DNA from: Amia ocellicauda
Lineage: Eukaryota > Chordata > Actinopteri > Amiiformes > Amiidae
DNA: 64,000 bases
Assembly: GCF_036373705.1 (NCBI RefSeq)
Contig: NC_089855.1
Location: 8,807,719-8,871,718, forward strand
Direction of reading: 5' to 3'
Shown here: positions 10,689 to 21,046 of the stretch, one piece after another
Position numbering within the stretch: position 1 is the first letter of the stretch
How the letters are laid out: each line of letters opens with the position of its first letter
The notes under the pieces: generated by a model
Seen by the model: only the letters and a program-made list of their open reading frames with translations
What the model was told of the DNA's origin: nothing
Databases searched by the model: none
Position numbers and translations under genes: made by a program

Positions 10689-13600
10689 CTGGAACACAAG
10701 CAGCACACAATGAGCACGAGCGCAGGGGCAACGCACACAAAACCAGCACTTCGTGTTCATTATCTTAACATCAACGCCCTTTTAAGACAAAACAGGAATG
10801 ATGTGCCGGCACCAAGTTTTTGAGAAACCTTGGCACTAAACCCTGCCAACTGTGGGAAGACATTGAGCACCTGAAATACTTTTATAGTCACACCCTTTGT
10901 ATGCAGTACAGTTTAACACCCTACTGTGTTACTGATCATCTCTACAAGGGGTGCGAGAGGGTGCGTAGTGCAGCTACCGAACAAACAAACACTGGAGCCT
11001 CGGCACATTTTGTGGACCAGCGGGCAGACAACGACAATGGCACACGGGAATAGGAACCGGCACTCACTTCTGTCTTAATGACCTTCATGAATGGGAAAAT
11101 CATCTTGACGTTGGTGACTGTTAGTATCAGCTGCTGGCACTCCTCTAAGAAGTCCTGTCTGGAGGGGTTAGCGCGCAACTGCAGCCGGCTCCAGATGAAG
11201 ATCAGGTCCCTAGGCAAGGAAAAGAAGGCGGTCTTCATTCAGGGTCAACTCAAAGCACAGTGCACAAACGCAGACGGTCTCAGAATATTAATTTGTATGA
11301 AAAGCAAAAGATGTGGGGAAAACCGTTTCTTTGACACAAAGGGCCGCCTCCGTTCCCAGAGGCACAAAGACCGGGCGGAGCACAGGGCTGAGTCTGGAGC
11401 TCACCAGATACAGCACATATCTCCGCTCTGCAGCTGCTGGACCAAGAACGCCTTGCATAGCGCCAGGAGGAAGTCGTCTCTCTCCTCGCTCTCCGTGTTG
11501 CAGATTATCTCCACGGCATCCGTCCCATCAATCTCGGCCATCTGTTGGGGGAGGTGGGAGTGGTGTAAGTTTCCGGAGAGAGAGAGAGCGCAAATGCGAG
11601 ACCCTCGTGGAACGACTGGAACTACTTCACACGTGCACAAGCGTCTCGGTTTACGGTTATTCACTACAGCACGACTCTGTACTGGGAATGGGAGCACGAC
11701 CAGGAACAAAGACATTTAAAATGTGATTTAATTTAAGTCAGATTGGGATAGAGGCTGACTTTTGTGTAGCAGAATGCTCTCTACAGGCTGGGGTTTTAGC
11801 ACAACGTCCCTCACTGCTGTATAAAAAAGGCAGACCGACACTTCACCGACCGCCCGTACCTCTCGGTGCAGGTGGTCGTACAGAGACGCCTTCAGGAGGC
11901 AGGTCAGGTAGGCCTGGTGGAAGTACAGGTGTCGCCCCACCTCGGCGTGGCGCATGCAGCACTTGGACAGGGTCACCGCCTCCTGGATCCGCTCGCAGGC
12001 CAGCAGGTAGCGCACCCGGAACTCGAAGAAGGCGGGCAGCTCAGAGCTCAAGTACTTGTCCACTGCGGCGAGGAGGCGAGAGGGGCAACAAATTAAGCAA
12101 CAACTACAGCTAGCGGAGGGAGCATTTAAGGCCGAGAATACAATCAGAAGAGGAAGACAAATCACTCACGTTACCGACAATAACAATCTCACACAAAAGC
12201 CGAGATCGTAGACGCTTTGCATCCAAACACCGATGATGCATTTTCAATACACACACACACACACACACATCTCTGATTATTTCTGTCCAGGCCACAAAGC
12301 CCTGTGTACCTTTGTCCTGAGGTTGTGGTGCCTCTTTCAGGATGCCCTGCAGGACCGGGTTCTCCCAGGGGCCACCTTCTTTGACAATCTGCTTCACTAG
12401 AATAAGGTAGACATTCTTGTGTCTCGCCAAGCACAGATGGCATTCCTGTAGGTACAACAATATACACACAAAATAAATACAATCACAAGGTCACATACAG
12501 AGAGAGAAAACACAGCACTGCTGATAAGAGCTGCTGCCATCAGATCAAACACATACTGGTCAACTCACAGCATCTCTCCACGAGCACAGAGGAGCTCACA
12601 TGTATGCGACAGATAGACACGACAGGATGCGTATTTAAACTGTGCTCGGGCACCTGATGCTCTTCCAGCCGATTCCGAGCCATCACGTTCAAGTCATCGA
12701 GTGCGGTCGACTCACCTGAAAGGAGTCAAGAATGTCCTTCAAAGGATCCTCCAGGAATTCATCCTTCCCAAAAAACAGCAGCAGCTCAAAAAAGCTCCTG
12801 AGAGTAAAAACAGAAACGAGGAGTTATTTTTACCCTCTTCAAAAACACGAGGCACAAACGTCATCTGTGCAAGAGTTGTGCTGTTGTCAGATTTTTTAAA
12901 AAGGTTCTTGACATTTTGTTTAGGATTGTTGAGCCGATTATTTTAAACGAGAGTGAAAACAGTTCGGTTAATCGACACACACAAATACTGAAAGCACTAT
13001 TAGGTTTTCAACCAAAACACCCTGGCACAGAGATCATATGCAAAGAATGACACGAAATGCATCAATCATGTGACTTTCAAAAGAGATCAGAAGTATTTCT
13101 CCTTCCCGTGTTGATTATAGATTATATTTATATTAGACTCACAGGGCCAGGCTGCTCAGGGCGTACTGCACGTGCTCGCAGTCCGCGGAGAAGGACGCCG
13201 TCCCCTTGGTGAAGTAGCACAGAGCCATCCGGAGCACCTGCAGCTGGGGAAGCGGCACCTGCCATCTCCCGGTGTGTTCCTCAACCACCTGCCAAGAGGA
13301 AGAAGGGCATCAGTGAGGCCCGCGCGGATACACGGTCAATACCCCCAGGGCACGGGGTGGGGTTCACTCGAGACCCTGCGCCACACTGATACGGCACCCT
13401 GGCACACTTCCTCGCAGCGGACCTGCAAGAACCGGTTCCGCAGTGAGGATCTCGGAAAGGCAGAAGACATAACGTTAAGGGCTGCCATCAGAGCCACCAG
13501 CATGTCAGTCGGGAGCGCTTGGCACCAAACAAACACTTTACTCAGGGAAACACATTCTTAGATCAACTGTATGTTAATTTAATATTATAGTGGAAGCAAA

Positions 13601-14769
13601 ATAAGTCAATTTATAAACCATGCCGACTATAAACCTCAAAGCCCAGGCCCCATTTCAACCCACATTCAATTATGTGATTAAAAGACTATTTGAAAGAGAA
13701 AGCCGCTGTATATATCCGGCATATTGATGTGCATCACAGCCATGATGAAGGAAGAGCATGAATGAATGACTTAACCCCTTGTGTGACAGCACTCATGCCA
13801 GCTTGTCTCTCTAGGCCCTGCACACCTGAATCCCTCGCACTGCCTCCCTTTTAAGCATCAGTGAACACTTGAGAAACCTTGTGCAGGTCATCGGAAAACA
13901 GCAATCAATTCACGTTGCACGTCATTCACACAGCAGACGAGTGCACGGCGCTTCCCTAGCAAAACCACCGGGCAGTAATGGCAACCCGGGCAGGAAGTGA
14001 ACTAAGTTTTGCGGCGCTTGCATTATCCTGGAGCACAGCCTGTTAATCCCCACACAAGCAATAACTCGCATCCCAGCGGCGACATATGCAACACGAGCTT
14101 CAAAACCTGGACCCAAGACTCCTTCCTTTGGAAATAGGGGAAGTGTGTAGCTGTGGAGTAGCGGCATTTCCCTGCAACTACAATACAAACACTACTTTCG
14201 TCCATCTTCCGCCTCCCTGGCAAAACTTAATGCGCTCGGATAAGGGCAGGCGCGGGGAGCCCCCGATGGACCCCCGAGTCCAGCCCGATCTGTCGGCTGA
14301 CGTCACCGCGGCCGAGGTGCGGACGGGGCTTTAAACGCGACCGACGGCTCTTACAACAACAACAGCCAGCGCGTCTTCCTCCGCCGCTGCGTTCATCTGG
14401 GGGGCTTGTTTACTACACCCCAGGCCGAGGACGGGTGTGCGTGTTGGGGGGGCACTGCGCTGGGGGTCTGGGTGGAGGACGGCGCAACAACGCCGGCAGA
14501 CACACAAACAACAACTGGGAACTACAAAGAGCGGAGTGGGAAAGTAAACAGGAGCTGGACTGTCCTAACTGGGGGAGGGGAACGGCTCGGTGGGCGACTC
14601 TCCCCAGGCGCGCCGGCCGGGCCCCCCAGGCGCTGGCCCTTACCCGGCAGAAGCTGGCGCAGTAGTGCTTGCTGTGCAGGCCCACCCCGACGCTCAGGCC
14701 GTTGTCTGCCAGGCCGCCCAGCTCCTCTCGGAGTCTCTCTGCCTCCACATCGCTCTCCTCTTCCGCCAT
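7212..14769 (-). CDS. znf654: zinc finger protein 654 (eight coding exons)
   Basis: Probable nuclear DNA-binding protein of the ZNF292/RLF/ZNF654 family; its exact role is poorly known. Coding exons on the minus strand: 14769-14644, 13288-13143, 12797-12716, 12445-12310, 12062-11860, 11541-11405, 11209-11068 and 10688-7212. All have GT donors and AG acceptors, the phases fit at every junction, and the total is 4,449 bases (1,482 residues plus stop). The start gives MAEEESDVEAERL, matching the human N-terminus; an in-frame ATG slightly upstream lies before this conserved start and is not preferred. Residues 1-324 form the conserved helical family region (for example GGPWENPVLQ, FFEFRVRYLLACERI, GDMCCIW). 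The C-terminus HLAQKKCQALFGFDSDEES is diagnostic of ZNF654. The protein is longer than its mammalian counterpart (about 1,100 residues from memory), and the extra length is in the last exon. It shares order and orientation with htr1f as in human 3p11. Confidence 0.95.
12249..12270. repeat. (CA)n microsatellite in a znf654 intron
   Basis: About ten CA units lie between znf654 exons 5 and 4, a few dozen bases from the exon 4 donor. Confidence 0.85.
14298..14305. promoter_or_regulatory. CRE palindrome in znf654 intron 1
   Basis: TGACGTCA is the perfect binding core of CREB/ATF proteins. It lies in the GC-rich start of intron 1, about 345 bases inside the first exon's donor. Motif evidence only. 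Confidence 0.5.
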
Positions 14770-15200
14770 GCCGCTCGTCTCAGCCTGCGCGTAGCTCGGC
14801 CACACAGAGCCCCAGCGAAGAGCGCTTCCTGCTCCGCCCCCTCCTCGGCCTCCGATAGGCCCAGCGCGCCGTCAATCACGTCGCTCTTCCACCGGCCGGA
14901 GCTCCTGATTGGACGCGGCCAGCCGTCATTCAGAAGCCCTCCCCAGCGCCGCCGTGCTGGGACTACGGGGGCTCTGATTGGACAAAGGCGTTCATCGCTC
15001 ACACGGGAGCGGCAGCCACCGTTTTACAAAAACGCCCCCAGTTGTTTGAGTGAGAGCTGCTAATTGGGAGATGATTGACGGAGATGAATGATACGGCATC
15101 TCTGAGCACCCGATTACAGTGTGCTAATTGGCGTGTGTGTGGGAGCTATGGATCACACTGCTCTGTGTTATTTAACATCGCTGACGTCACACACTGGAGG
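14770..15200 (-). promoter_or_regulatory. znf654 promoter region (GC-rich, CCAAT boxes, CRE)
   Basis: The 5' flank of znf654 is GC- and CpG-rich up to about 15.0 kb and lacks an obvious TATA box. GATTGG at about 14907 and 14974 reads CCAATC on the gene strand, and further ATTGG cores lie near 15063 and 15127. A perfect TGACGTCA is at 15182-15189. This is the layout of a broadly expressed CpG-island promoter driven by NF-Y and CREB/ATF. It could also be bidirectional towards the claudin side. The transcription start cannot be placed exactly. Confidence 0.55.
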
Positions 15201-15663
15201 GCATCACGCTGGTTTGGACTCTGGGAGCTGGGAAGTGATGTATAAACATGGGCTTAATTGTCACATTTACAGAAATGACTTCAACAAATGAATCAGAAGA
15301 AAATACACTTTCATCACCTCATGCCTCCAGCAGCTGGTATTTTAATTTAATGTTTTTAATGACAAGTGTATTCAAATAATGCACTCACAGGGAAATGCAT
15401 AAAACAGTTTATTCAGAGTATATTTTGTACACACACTCGAGAAAGGCCCAGTTCTCATCTGCAGTGCCTGTCCCAGACCTGGCTGTAGTGGATAAAAACA
15501 AAGGATGAGAAAAATGCAAACAATACTTCAGAAATACCTACATTGTGAAGCACAACTGTCTCCGTGCACTCATATGTGTGTGTGAGTGAAAGTAATGTAA
15601 ACTGTTGCACTTTCATTCTTGGGGGCAAGGTCATGTAAGGTAACTGATGGTTACTTACACAGA

Positions 15664-15683
15664 ACTACGAGTCCCATGATGCA
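15664..15683 (+). promoter_or_regulatory. ZNF143/THAP11-type (SBS) motif
   Basis: ACTACGAGTCCCATGATGCA closely follows the known composite site (ACTACAnnTCCCAnnATGC) bound by ZNF143 and THAP11 at vertebrate promoters. It lies about 0.9 kb upstream of the znf654 start and 1.4 kb upstream of the claudin start, so it could serve either gene. Confidence 0.5.
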
Positions 15684-16715
15684 ATGCGCCCTGATTACAA
15701 ACAGGTGACTCCATCTGTCAACAAACACGTGGATCCAATTCATAATGACATCGAGCTCAATAATAATAATTAATAATAATATCAGGTATCGCCTGATCGA
15801 GGGCAGCCAAATCGATCCCGATTGGTGCAACACGTTTTGTATTGTTATTATAATGGAAGTGAAACAATATTGTATATGCATAAATAAATGTGATGACTCC
15901 AAGTCCCTTTATATAGTATTTTATTGACATTTGGATTAAGGTTTTTATCAATGTAATGAACCAAGAGGTGACGACCCTAATCCCTGTTGATTGGACATTG
16001 TCACGTCTCTGACTGACGATTAAAGCCAACGATTATATTGTTCAATCCACACAGCAGTATCTGGATTATTATTGTAATCTAATTAACGAAGCACGGAATA
16101 TATGAGGCTATATTATATACTTTTATCATTTAAAGCATTTGCGTGTAGGTACCATCCAGATAGTTGACCCAATGTTTAGCTTTATATCGTTGAATTGAAT
16201 GTATGATGTCAAATTTAACTCAATCCCGTAAATGGTCACATCCCCTATAAATTCAAACGGGAGTGCCTCATGTTGGGCATGGTAGCCTGCTGTCTGGACG
16301 ATATAAACCCTCTGCTTGCACAGGTCACAGCAGTGGTGAGTCTGTGTTTGCAGATTTTGCACAATCCAGTCTGTGTGTCTTGGGTAGGTTTGATTTATGT
16401 AGGTTTACCTGACCAACACTCAATCCTTACTATACCGTTATATTGCACTGCATTGAGAACATGAAGTTTTGTGATAATATGCAAATTATGGATTTAACTA
16501 GCTTTACATGAAGTTTACCAATGGGCTGTGATTGATAAGAGGTCCATGTCCTCGGATTGTAAAACAGGATCTTGTTAAAGGGTGAAGTGGAGCATTTTTG
16601 CTTTAAAATAAACTTTTATCCATTTAGTCAACGTGATGCAGCACTAAAAGCTCCAAAGTTTGATGTCCAAATCATGAACGCCCAAACTATTCGGGGGAGA
16701 TTCAGAGTTAGTTTA

Positions 16716-16729
16716 GCGTCCCCTAGTGG
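16716..16729 (-). promoter_or_regulatory. CTCF-like motif upstream of the claudin
   Basis: The minus strand reads CCACTAGGGGACGC, 13 of 14 positions of the CTCF core CCASYAGRKGGCRS. Motif evidence only. Confidence 0.4.
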
Positions 16730-17025
16730 TGGAAAGTAAAATGGGGGTTCAAATTGTTCTGGGTTTGAGTTGAAGTCAAGAGGAGCGCATCATTTAATTG
16801 GACCAGTCTCCGCTGTGTCTAGTGAAGGAACAACTTCCAATTCTTGTAGTTCACATGAGATGGCAAAAGTTAAAATGCTGTATTGCATGAACACGATGGA
16901 GATGGCTAGGGGAAAATGGAGTAAATGCAACCACATTAGAAATCCTGAGGAAGCACTAAAGTCTAGGCTTCTGTACTAAAATGGTGTAATGCAACCTGTT
17001 AATTGTGTATATTAAATTAAACCAA

Positions 17026-17060
17026 GCCTCTTTTTTTTTTTTTTAATTCCTACATCTTAG
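17026..17060 (+). promoter_or_regulatory. splice acceptor just upstream of the claudin start
   Basis: A long T run followed by TTCCTACATCTTAG makes a strong acceptor, with AG at 17059-17060 and the ATG 24 bases further on. This suggests a noncoding 5' exon spliced to an otherwise intronless coding exon. Confidence 0.5.
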
Positions 17061-17084
17061 ATTCCAGACTCTGTTCCCTGCAAG

Positions 17085-17720
17085 ATGGCATCTACTGGTC
17101 TACAGATCCTGGCTGTGGCGCTGGGGGTGCTGGGCTGGCTGGGGGTCATCGTGGCCTGTGTCCTGCCATTGTGGCGCGTCACCGCTTTCACCGGCAACAA
17201 CATCGTGACGGCGCAGGTGTTCTGGGAGGGGCTGTGGATGAGCTGTGCTGTGCAGAGTACAGGGCAGATGCAGTGCAAGGTCTACGACTCCATGCTGGCT
17301 CTGTCACAGGACCTGCAGGCCTCCCGGGCGCTCCTGGTCATCGGCATCCTGGTGGGCGTGGTGGGGCTGCTGGCCAGCGTTGTGGGGGGCAAGTGTACCA
17401 AGTGCATGGAGGGTGGCTCCACCAAGGCCCGGGTCACACTGATGTCTGGGGTCTTGTTCCTAGTTGCTGGGCTGCTCTGCCTGGTGCCGCCCTGCTGGTC
17501 GGCCAACAGGATCATCCGGGATTTCTACGACCCCTTGGTTTCCCAGGAGCAGAAGCGTGAGCTCGGCGCGGCCATCTTCATCTGCTGGGCCTCCTCCGGC
17601 CTGCTCCTGACGGGCGGCAGTCTGTTGTGCTGCTCCGCCTGCGAGAAGGAAGGTGGCGACGTGGCTCGGTACAAGCTGGCCCACGTGGAAGGCACGAGCA
17701 GGGAGTACGTTGGCACCTGA
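17085..17720 (+). CDS. claudin, closest to the claudin-3/4 group
   Basis: Tight-junction membrane protein of 211 residues in a single coding exon. Four membrane segments are seen at about 7-27, 81-102, 117-138 and 161-183. The first extracellular loop carries the claudin signature W30...G49-L50-W51...C54...C64, and [13 protein letters not shown] resembles claudin-3/4/6. Further family matches are [20 protein letters not shown] and [10 protein letters not shown]. The start fits the family (MASxGLQ) and the context is CAAGATGGC. An AATAAA lies 122 bases past the stop. The cytoplasmic tail is short and ends EYVGT; most claudins end in YV, which binds PDZ domains of ZO proteins, so two extra residues may block that contact. 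Fish have many lineage-specific claudins and I cannot give the exact number. It lies between znf654 and htr1f, on the opposite strand to both. Confidence 0.93.
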   Translation: MASTGLQILAVALGVLGWLGVIVACVLPLWRVTAFTGNNIVTAQVFWEGLWMSCAVQSTGQMQCKVYDSMLALSQDLQASRALLVIGILVGVVGLLASVVGGKCTKCMEGGSTKARVTLMSGVLFLVAGLLCLVPPCWSANRIIRDFYDPLVSQEQKRELGAAIFICWASSGLLLTGGSLLCCSACEKEGGDVARYKLAHVEGTSREYVGT

Positions 17721-17841
17721 ATTTACAGAACATTTGGAGGATATTCCCACACACTTGTAATGTGTGTAGAGCGATGACCCACTTGGTCTTGTTTTATACT
17801 CTTGATCAGATTTTATTCGTGAGATTCTTTAAATGGTATGA

Positions 17842-17847
17842 AATAAA
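17842..17847 (+). terminator. claudin polyadenylation signal
   Basis: AATAAA on the plus strand about 120 bases after the claudin stop codon, a normal spacing for a short 3' UTR. Confidence 0.6.
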
Positions 17848-18014
17848 GTGTTTTGCAGAAAGTGTCTTAACAAATTTAAATGAAACGGTCTGATGAAATG
17901 TAAGCTGCCCGTGTGAGGTCTGTGTAATTTACATCCTGTCCTTGTTTTAATTTGAAAGTTGAGATGATATAATGAGCTACTGAGTCCTCCCAGTTGAGTT
18001 GTAAACCTACAACT

Positions 18015-18028
18015 GCACTAGGGGGCAG
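18015..18028 (+). promoter_or_regulatory. CTCF-like motif downstream of the claudin (first)
   Basis: GCACTAGGGGGCAG matches 13 of 14 positions of the CTCF core. It lies 170 bases past the claudin polyadenylation signal. Motif evidence only. Confidence 0.45.
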
Positions 18029-18545
18029 TATTGGTTGCTGTAAAGATCTCATGAACTGACTACTAGTCTAGAGCAAGCTTGGTAGGGAGGAGCCCTATTA
18101 CAGCATTTTAATAGTTACATGAGTACAAATCTGGAGAAGTGTAATTTGTATTGATTTAACCAAGTAACTTCTCCAGTGAAGGCATGTAAAGGAGCTCTAC
18201 AGCTCAGAGCTTCAGATCTCTGGACTAGTACCTCATCTTGTTCTAGAGCACTTTGCACACCCTCCACTCGACTGGCAAGTTCAGAGCACCAGCTGGATGT
18301 CTGTTGGGCATCTTTGTGGGGGAAAACCCCTGATTGGCTTTATGTTGGGTTGGCACAAAGCGGAACGATGTAATTGACGGGAGGTCCTGATGGTTGCAGA
18401 ACCCAACCGCAATTAAAACAGTGTAGCATCTCAACCCATGAGTGCGCAGGCTTGAATTTGTTTTGTGTTTTGGCAAGTTACCGGATGCTTCTTGCTCCTG
18501 CTACAATTCTTTCCCTCTGTTTTGTAGCACCCGTACTGCTTTTCT

Positions 18546-18559
18546 CCAATAGGTGGCGC
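18546..18559 (+). promoter_or_regulatory. CTCF-like motif downstream of the claudin (second)
   Basis: CCAATAGGTGGCGC matches 13 of 14 positions of the CTCF core and has the same orientation as the site at 18015. Motif evidence only. Confidence 0.45.
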
Positions 18560-19551
18560 CATCTCCGTTGAAATAGGTTTACTTTAATTGCATATTAATG
18601 CGCTTCATGAATATATATTGTTTTCATTTAGGGAATGAAAAGAAAGCCATAGAAAGCACACAACCCAGCCACAGCACAGACACTGTTTTACAGACTGTTT
18701 TTATTCACAGTTTGAATGTAAATGATCCCAAAATCTTCATCCCACTCCCTCAGCTTGAACTACCTACCTGGGCATTTATTTCAGAGCCTCATGACGCTCT
18801 GTATACTTCCTCCTTGTCTTCAGTCCTCACCTCGAAGCGAGTGGAAACAGCTTGGGGATGCTCTTATTGTCCACTTCTGACCCGGGGTCTCTGTTTCAGT
18901 TTACTTGAAATTAAAAAGGACCCTTTGGTTGACTTGCTCTATACCTTGAGGATTGTTGAATAAAATCCCCTCACATTGTGTTCAAACTCTTAACTCTGTT
19001 ATGATGTCATGATGATGTTATGGATAGTCAGTAAGGATTCAACAAAACTAAAATCTGTTTCATAAGTTGCTGCTTCAGGTTCTGACCCGCCCCTCTGATA
19101 TTTATTAGGTCCATTCTAATTCTAATTGTGTTGTACTTTGCACTTGACAACATCACACTTTCCACTTGCCAATCACAAAGAGTGTCTTTTTGTGTTTCCC
19201 CTGTGGCGCCGGCGGCTGCTGCTGCTACAGTGCCAGCAAATATAAATATCTTGTGATAGAGTATGAGAGAAGCAGAAATGATGGACTCTGGTGTTTATTC
19301 AATGTCACCTCCAGAGAAAGGCAATTGGAACGGTTTTATGCCCTGCAGGGAATCCTGTGCCACACCGCAGGATGGCTGGGCAGAGACTGACCCCTCTGAG
19401 GTTCCCTAATCTCTCACTCTGACAGACCTGCCCTCCTCAGGCATGGTGGGAAGGGATGTTGTATGTGTGGCTTAATGTGGGGGTTAATGTCTGTAATTAG
19501 TAAGAACAGACACCTGGACTGCAGTCTGGCCAGGGACAGGGGTACCAGTGG
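18560..19551. other. intergenic stretch, no gene seen
   Basis: No coding signal. Open frames here are short and unrecognised. Confidence 0.5.
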
Positions 19552-19798
19552 TACAGAGCAAAATACAGCCATGCATCTGTGTCCTCTCCCTGTGAGCAAA
19601 TTTTGGTTTTATTTTGTGGCAAAATAAGGAACAGTCCTCACTGTTGCCCTCTCTTCTCCCCTGGAAAAGAGAGTGACCCCCATGGAGACTTGTGGAGTCA
19701 GGTAAGGTAAATGTCAAGCCTCACACCCAGGGGTCTTTCTCCCGCCTGCCACTGTGTTGGTGAAAAGCGCCAGGTCATCATGGACTTCACAGTTTTTA
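19552..19798 (+). repeat. copy 1 of a local direct repeat
   Basis: It shares most of its length with 20742-21046, in the same orientation. Shared blocks include GCCATGCATCTG, TTTTGGTTTTATTT, TGTTGCCCTCTCTTCT, CTGGAAAAGA and AAAAGCGCCAGGTCATC. It is not a recognised transposon. Confidence 0.75.
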
Positions 19799-20741
19799 TA
19801 GAAGCCAGGACAGGCTATGTGAAATCCCCAAAGTTCAAATGGAAAACTCCACTTCAAAAGCGCTTCAAAACCTTGACTGTGGGAGAACAGTTACACAACA
19901 GTTCTGCCACTTCAGTGGCCACACAGCCTGAACAAACAGGGCAGAGACAGTCAGATGGTGCTCTGTAATGCTTCAGAGCAGAATGTGAAATTATAGAAAA
20001 GCAGTGAAGCTGGCCAAGTTAAAAAAATAAGTATATCAAAAAACTGAAACACCAGACAAAAGTGCAGGTTTCTTGCCAAGTCTCAGACACGCCCAGAGTT
20101 ATTCTGAGAACGCCAGCCCTGTGTGTGAGGAAAATTATTTGCATTTTCCAAGCATTACATGTCAGACATTTATTTGACCTACAGGGGTAGGACAACATCT
20201 TTAAAGTGCCAGCACTGAATGACAGGATGTGATAGGTGATAGACAATGACAGCAGTGAAGAGCCAAAAGAAAACTCGGGTAGTAGTGGCACTTTCATTCC
20301 CAGAGTGGCATGAATGACTGGGTGCCATCGTTAACAGGACCGATGCATAACGAGGGAGCCTTTACATCGGTTTTATTTCTGAAAATCTGCTTAGCTGTTT
20401 CCAAAGCTGTGGCTCGTTATTCACACTCATAACACCGGTACATCTGGAGCAATAACATAATTATCTCAACACCGCGTGATTCAATCAGGCAAATAAATAA
20501 ACGTAACGAAGAAGAGGAATTTGTCAGGGGGACATTCGAGGGTAGTTTCACACGGCCTCAGCGATGGATCAATCCTGAGACACAGGAGGGAAAAGCCTGT
20601 GTAGGAGATTGAGCTTTGCCATTTCTTAAAGTGCAAAGGTGTCTGCTACTTGAGGACTTCACTACGATGCGCTGAACACTTTATTGCTTCCCCACATCTG
20701 AGTGCAATGATCGCGTGTGGTTGGTGACAGAGTCAGCTAGA

Positions 20742-21046
20742 GAGAGCAGAATAGAGCCATGCATCTGCATAGTTGCCCTGCAGGCACACTTTGGTTTTAT
20801 TTCGTAGCAAAGTTAGGAACAGTCTGCCATGCACGTGGTGGTGTGGTTATCTGGTGACCAGTGGCATTGAAAGTGTGAGGAGTGCATTTGGGCTTCCTCA
20901 CTGTGTTGCCCTCTCTTCTCTCCTGGAAAAGACAGTGACCCCCATTGAGGCTTGTGGAGTCGGGTAAGGTAAATGTGAAGCCTTGCACCCAGGGGTCAGT
21001 GAGTCGGTGAAAAGCGCCAGGTCATCGTGCACTTCGCAACTTTTTT
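20742..21046 (+). repeat. copy 2 of the local direct repeat, with an extra block
   Basis: The second copy lies about 1.2 kb from the first. It differs mainly by about 70 extra bases (roughly 20824-20898) between AGGAACAGT and CCTCACTG, and by a shorter spacer before GGTGAAAAGCGCC. Either copy 2 gained an insertion or copy 1 lost it. Confidence 0.75.

Larger units (their letters stand above)
15250..17059. other. intergenic stretch between znf654 and the claudin
   Basis: AT-rich, with a (TAA)n run near 15759-15780. It contains the ZNF143-type site and a CTCF-like site listed separately. The claudin's noncoding first exon and promoter probably lie here, but no TATA box or donor could be fixed. 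No open frame looks coding. Confidence 0.5.
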
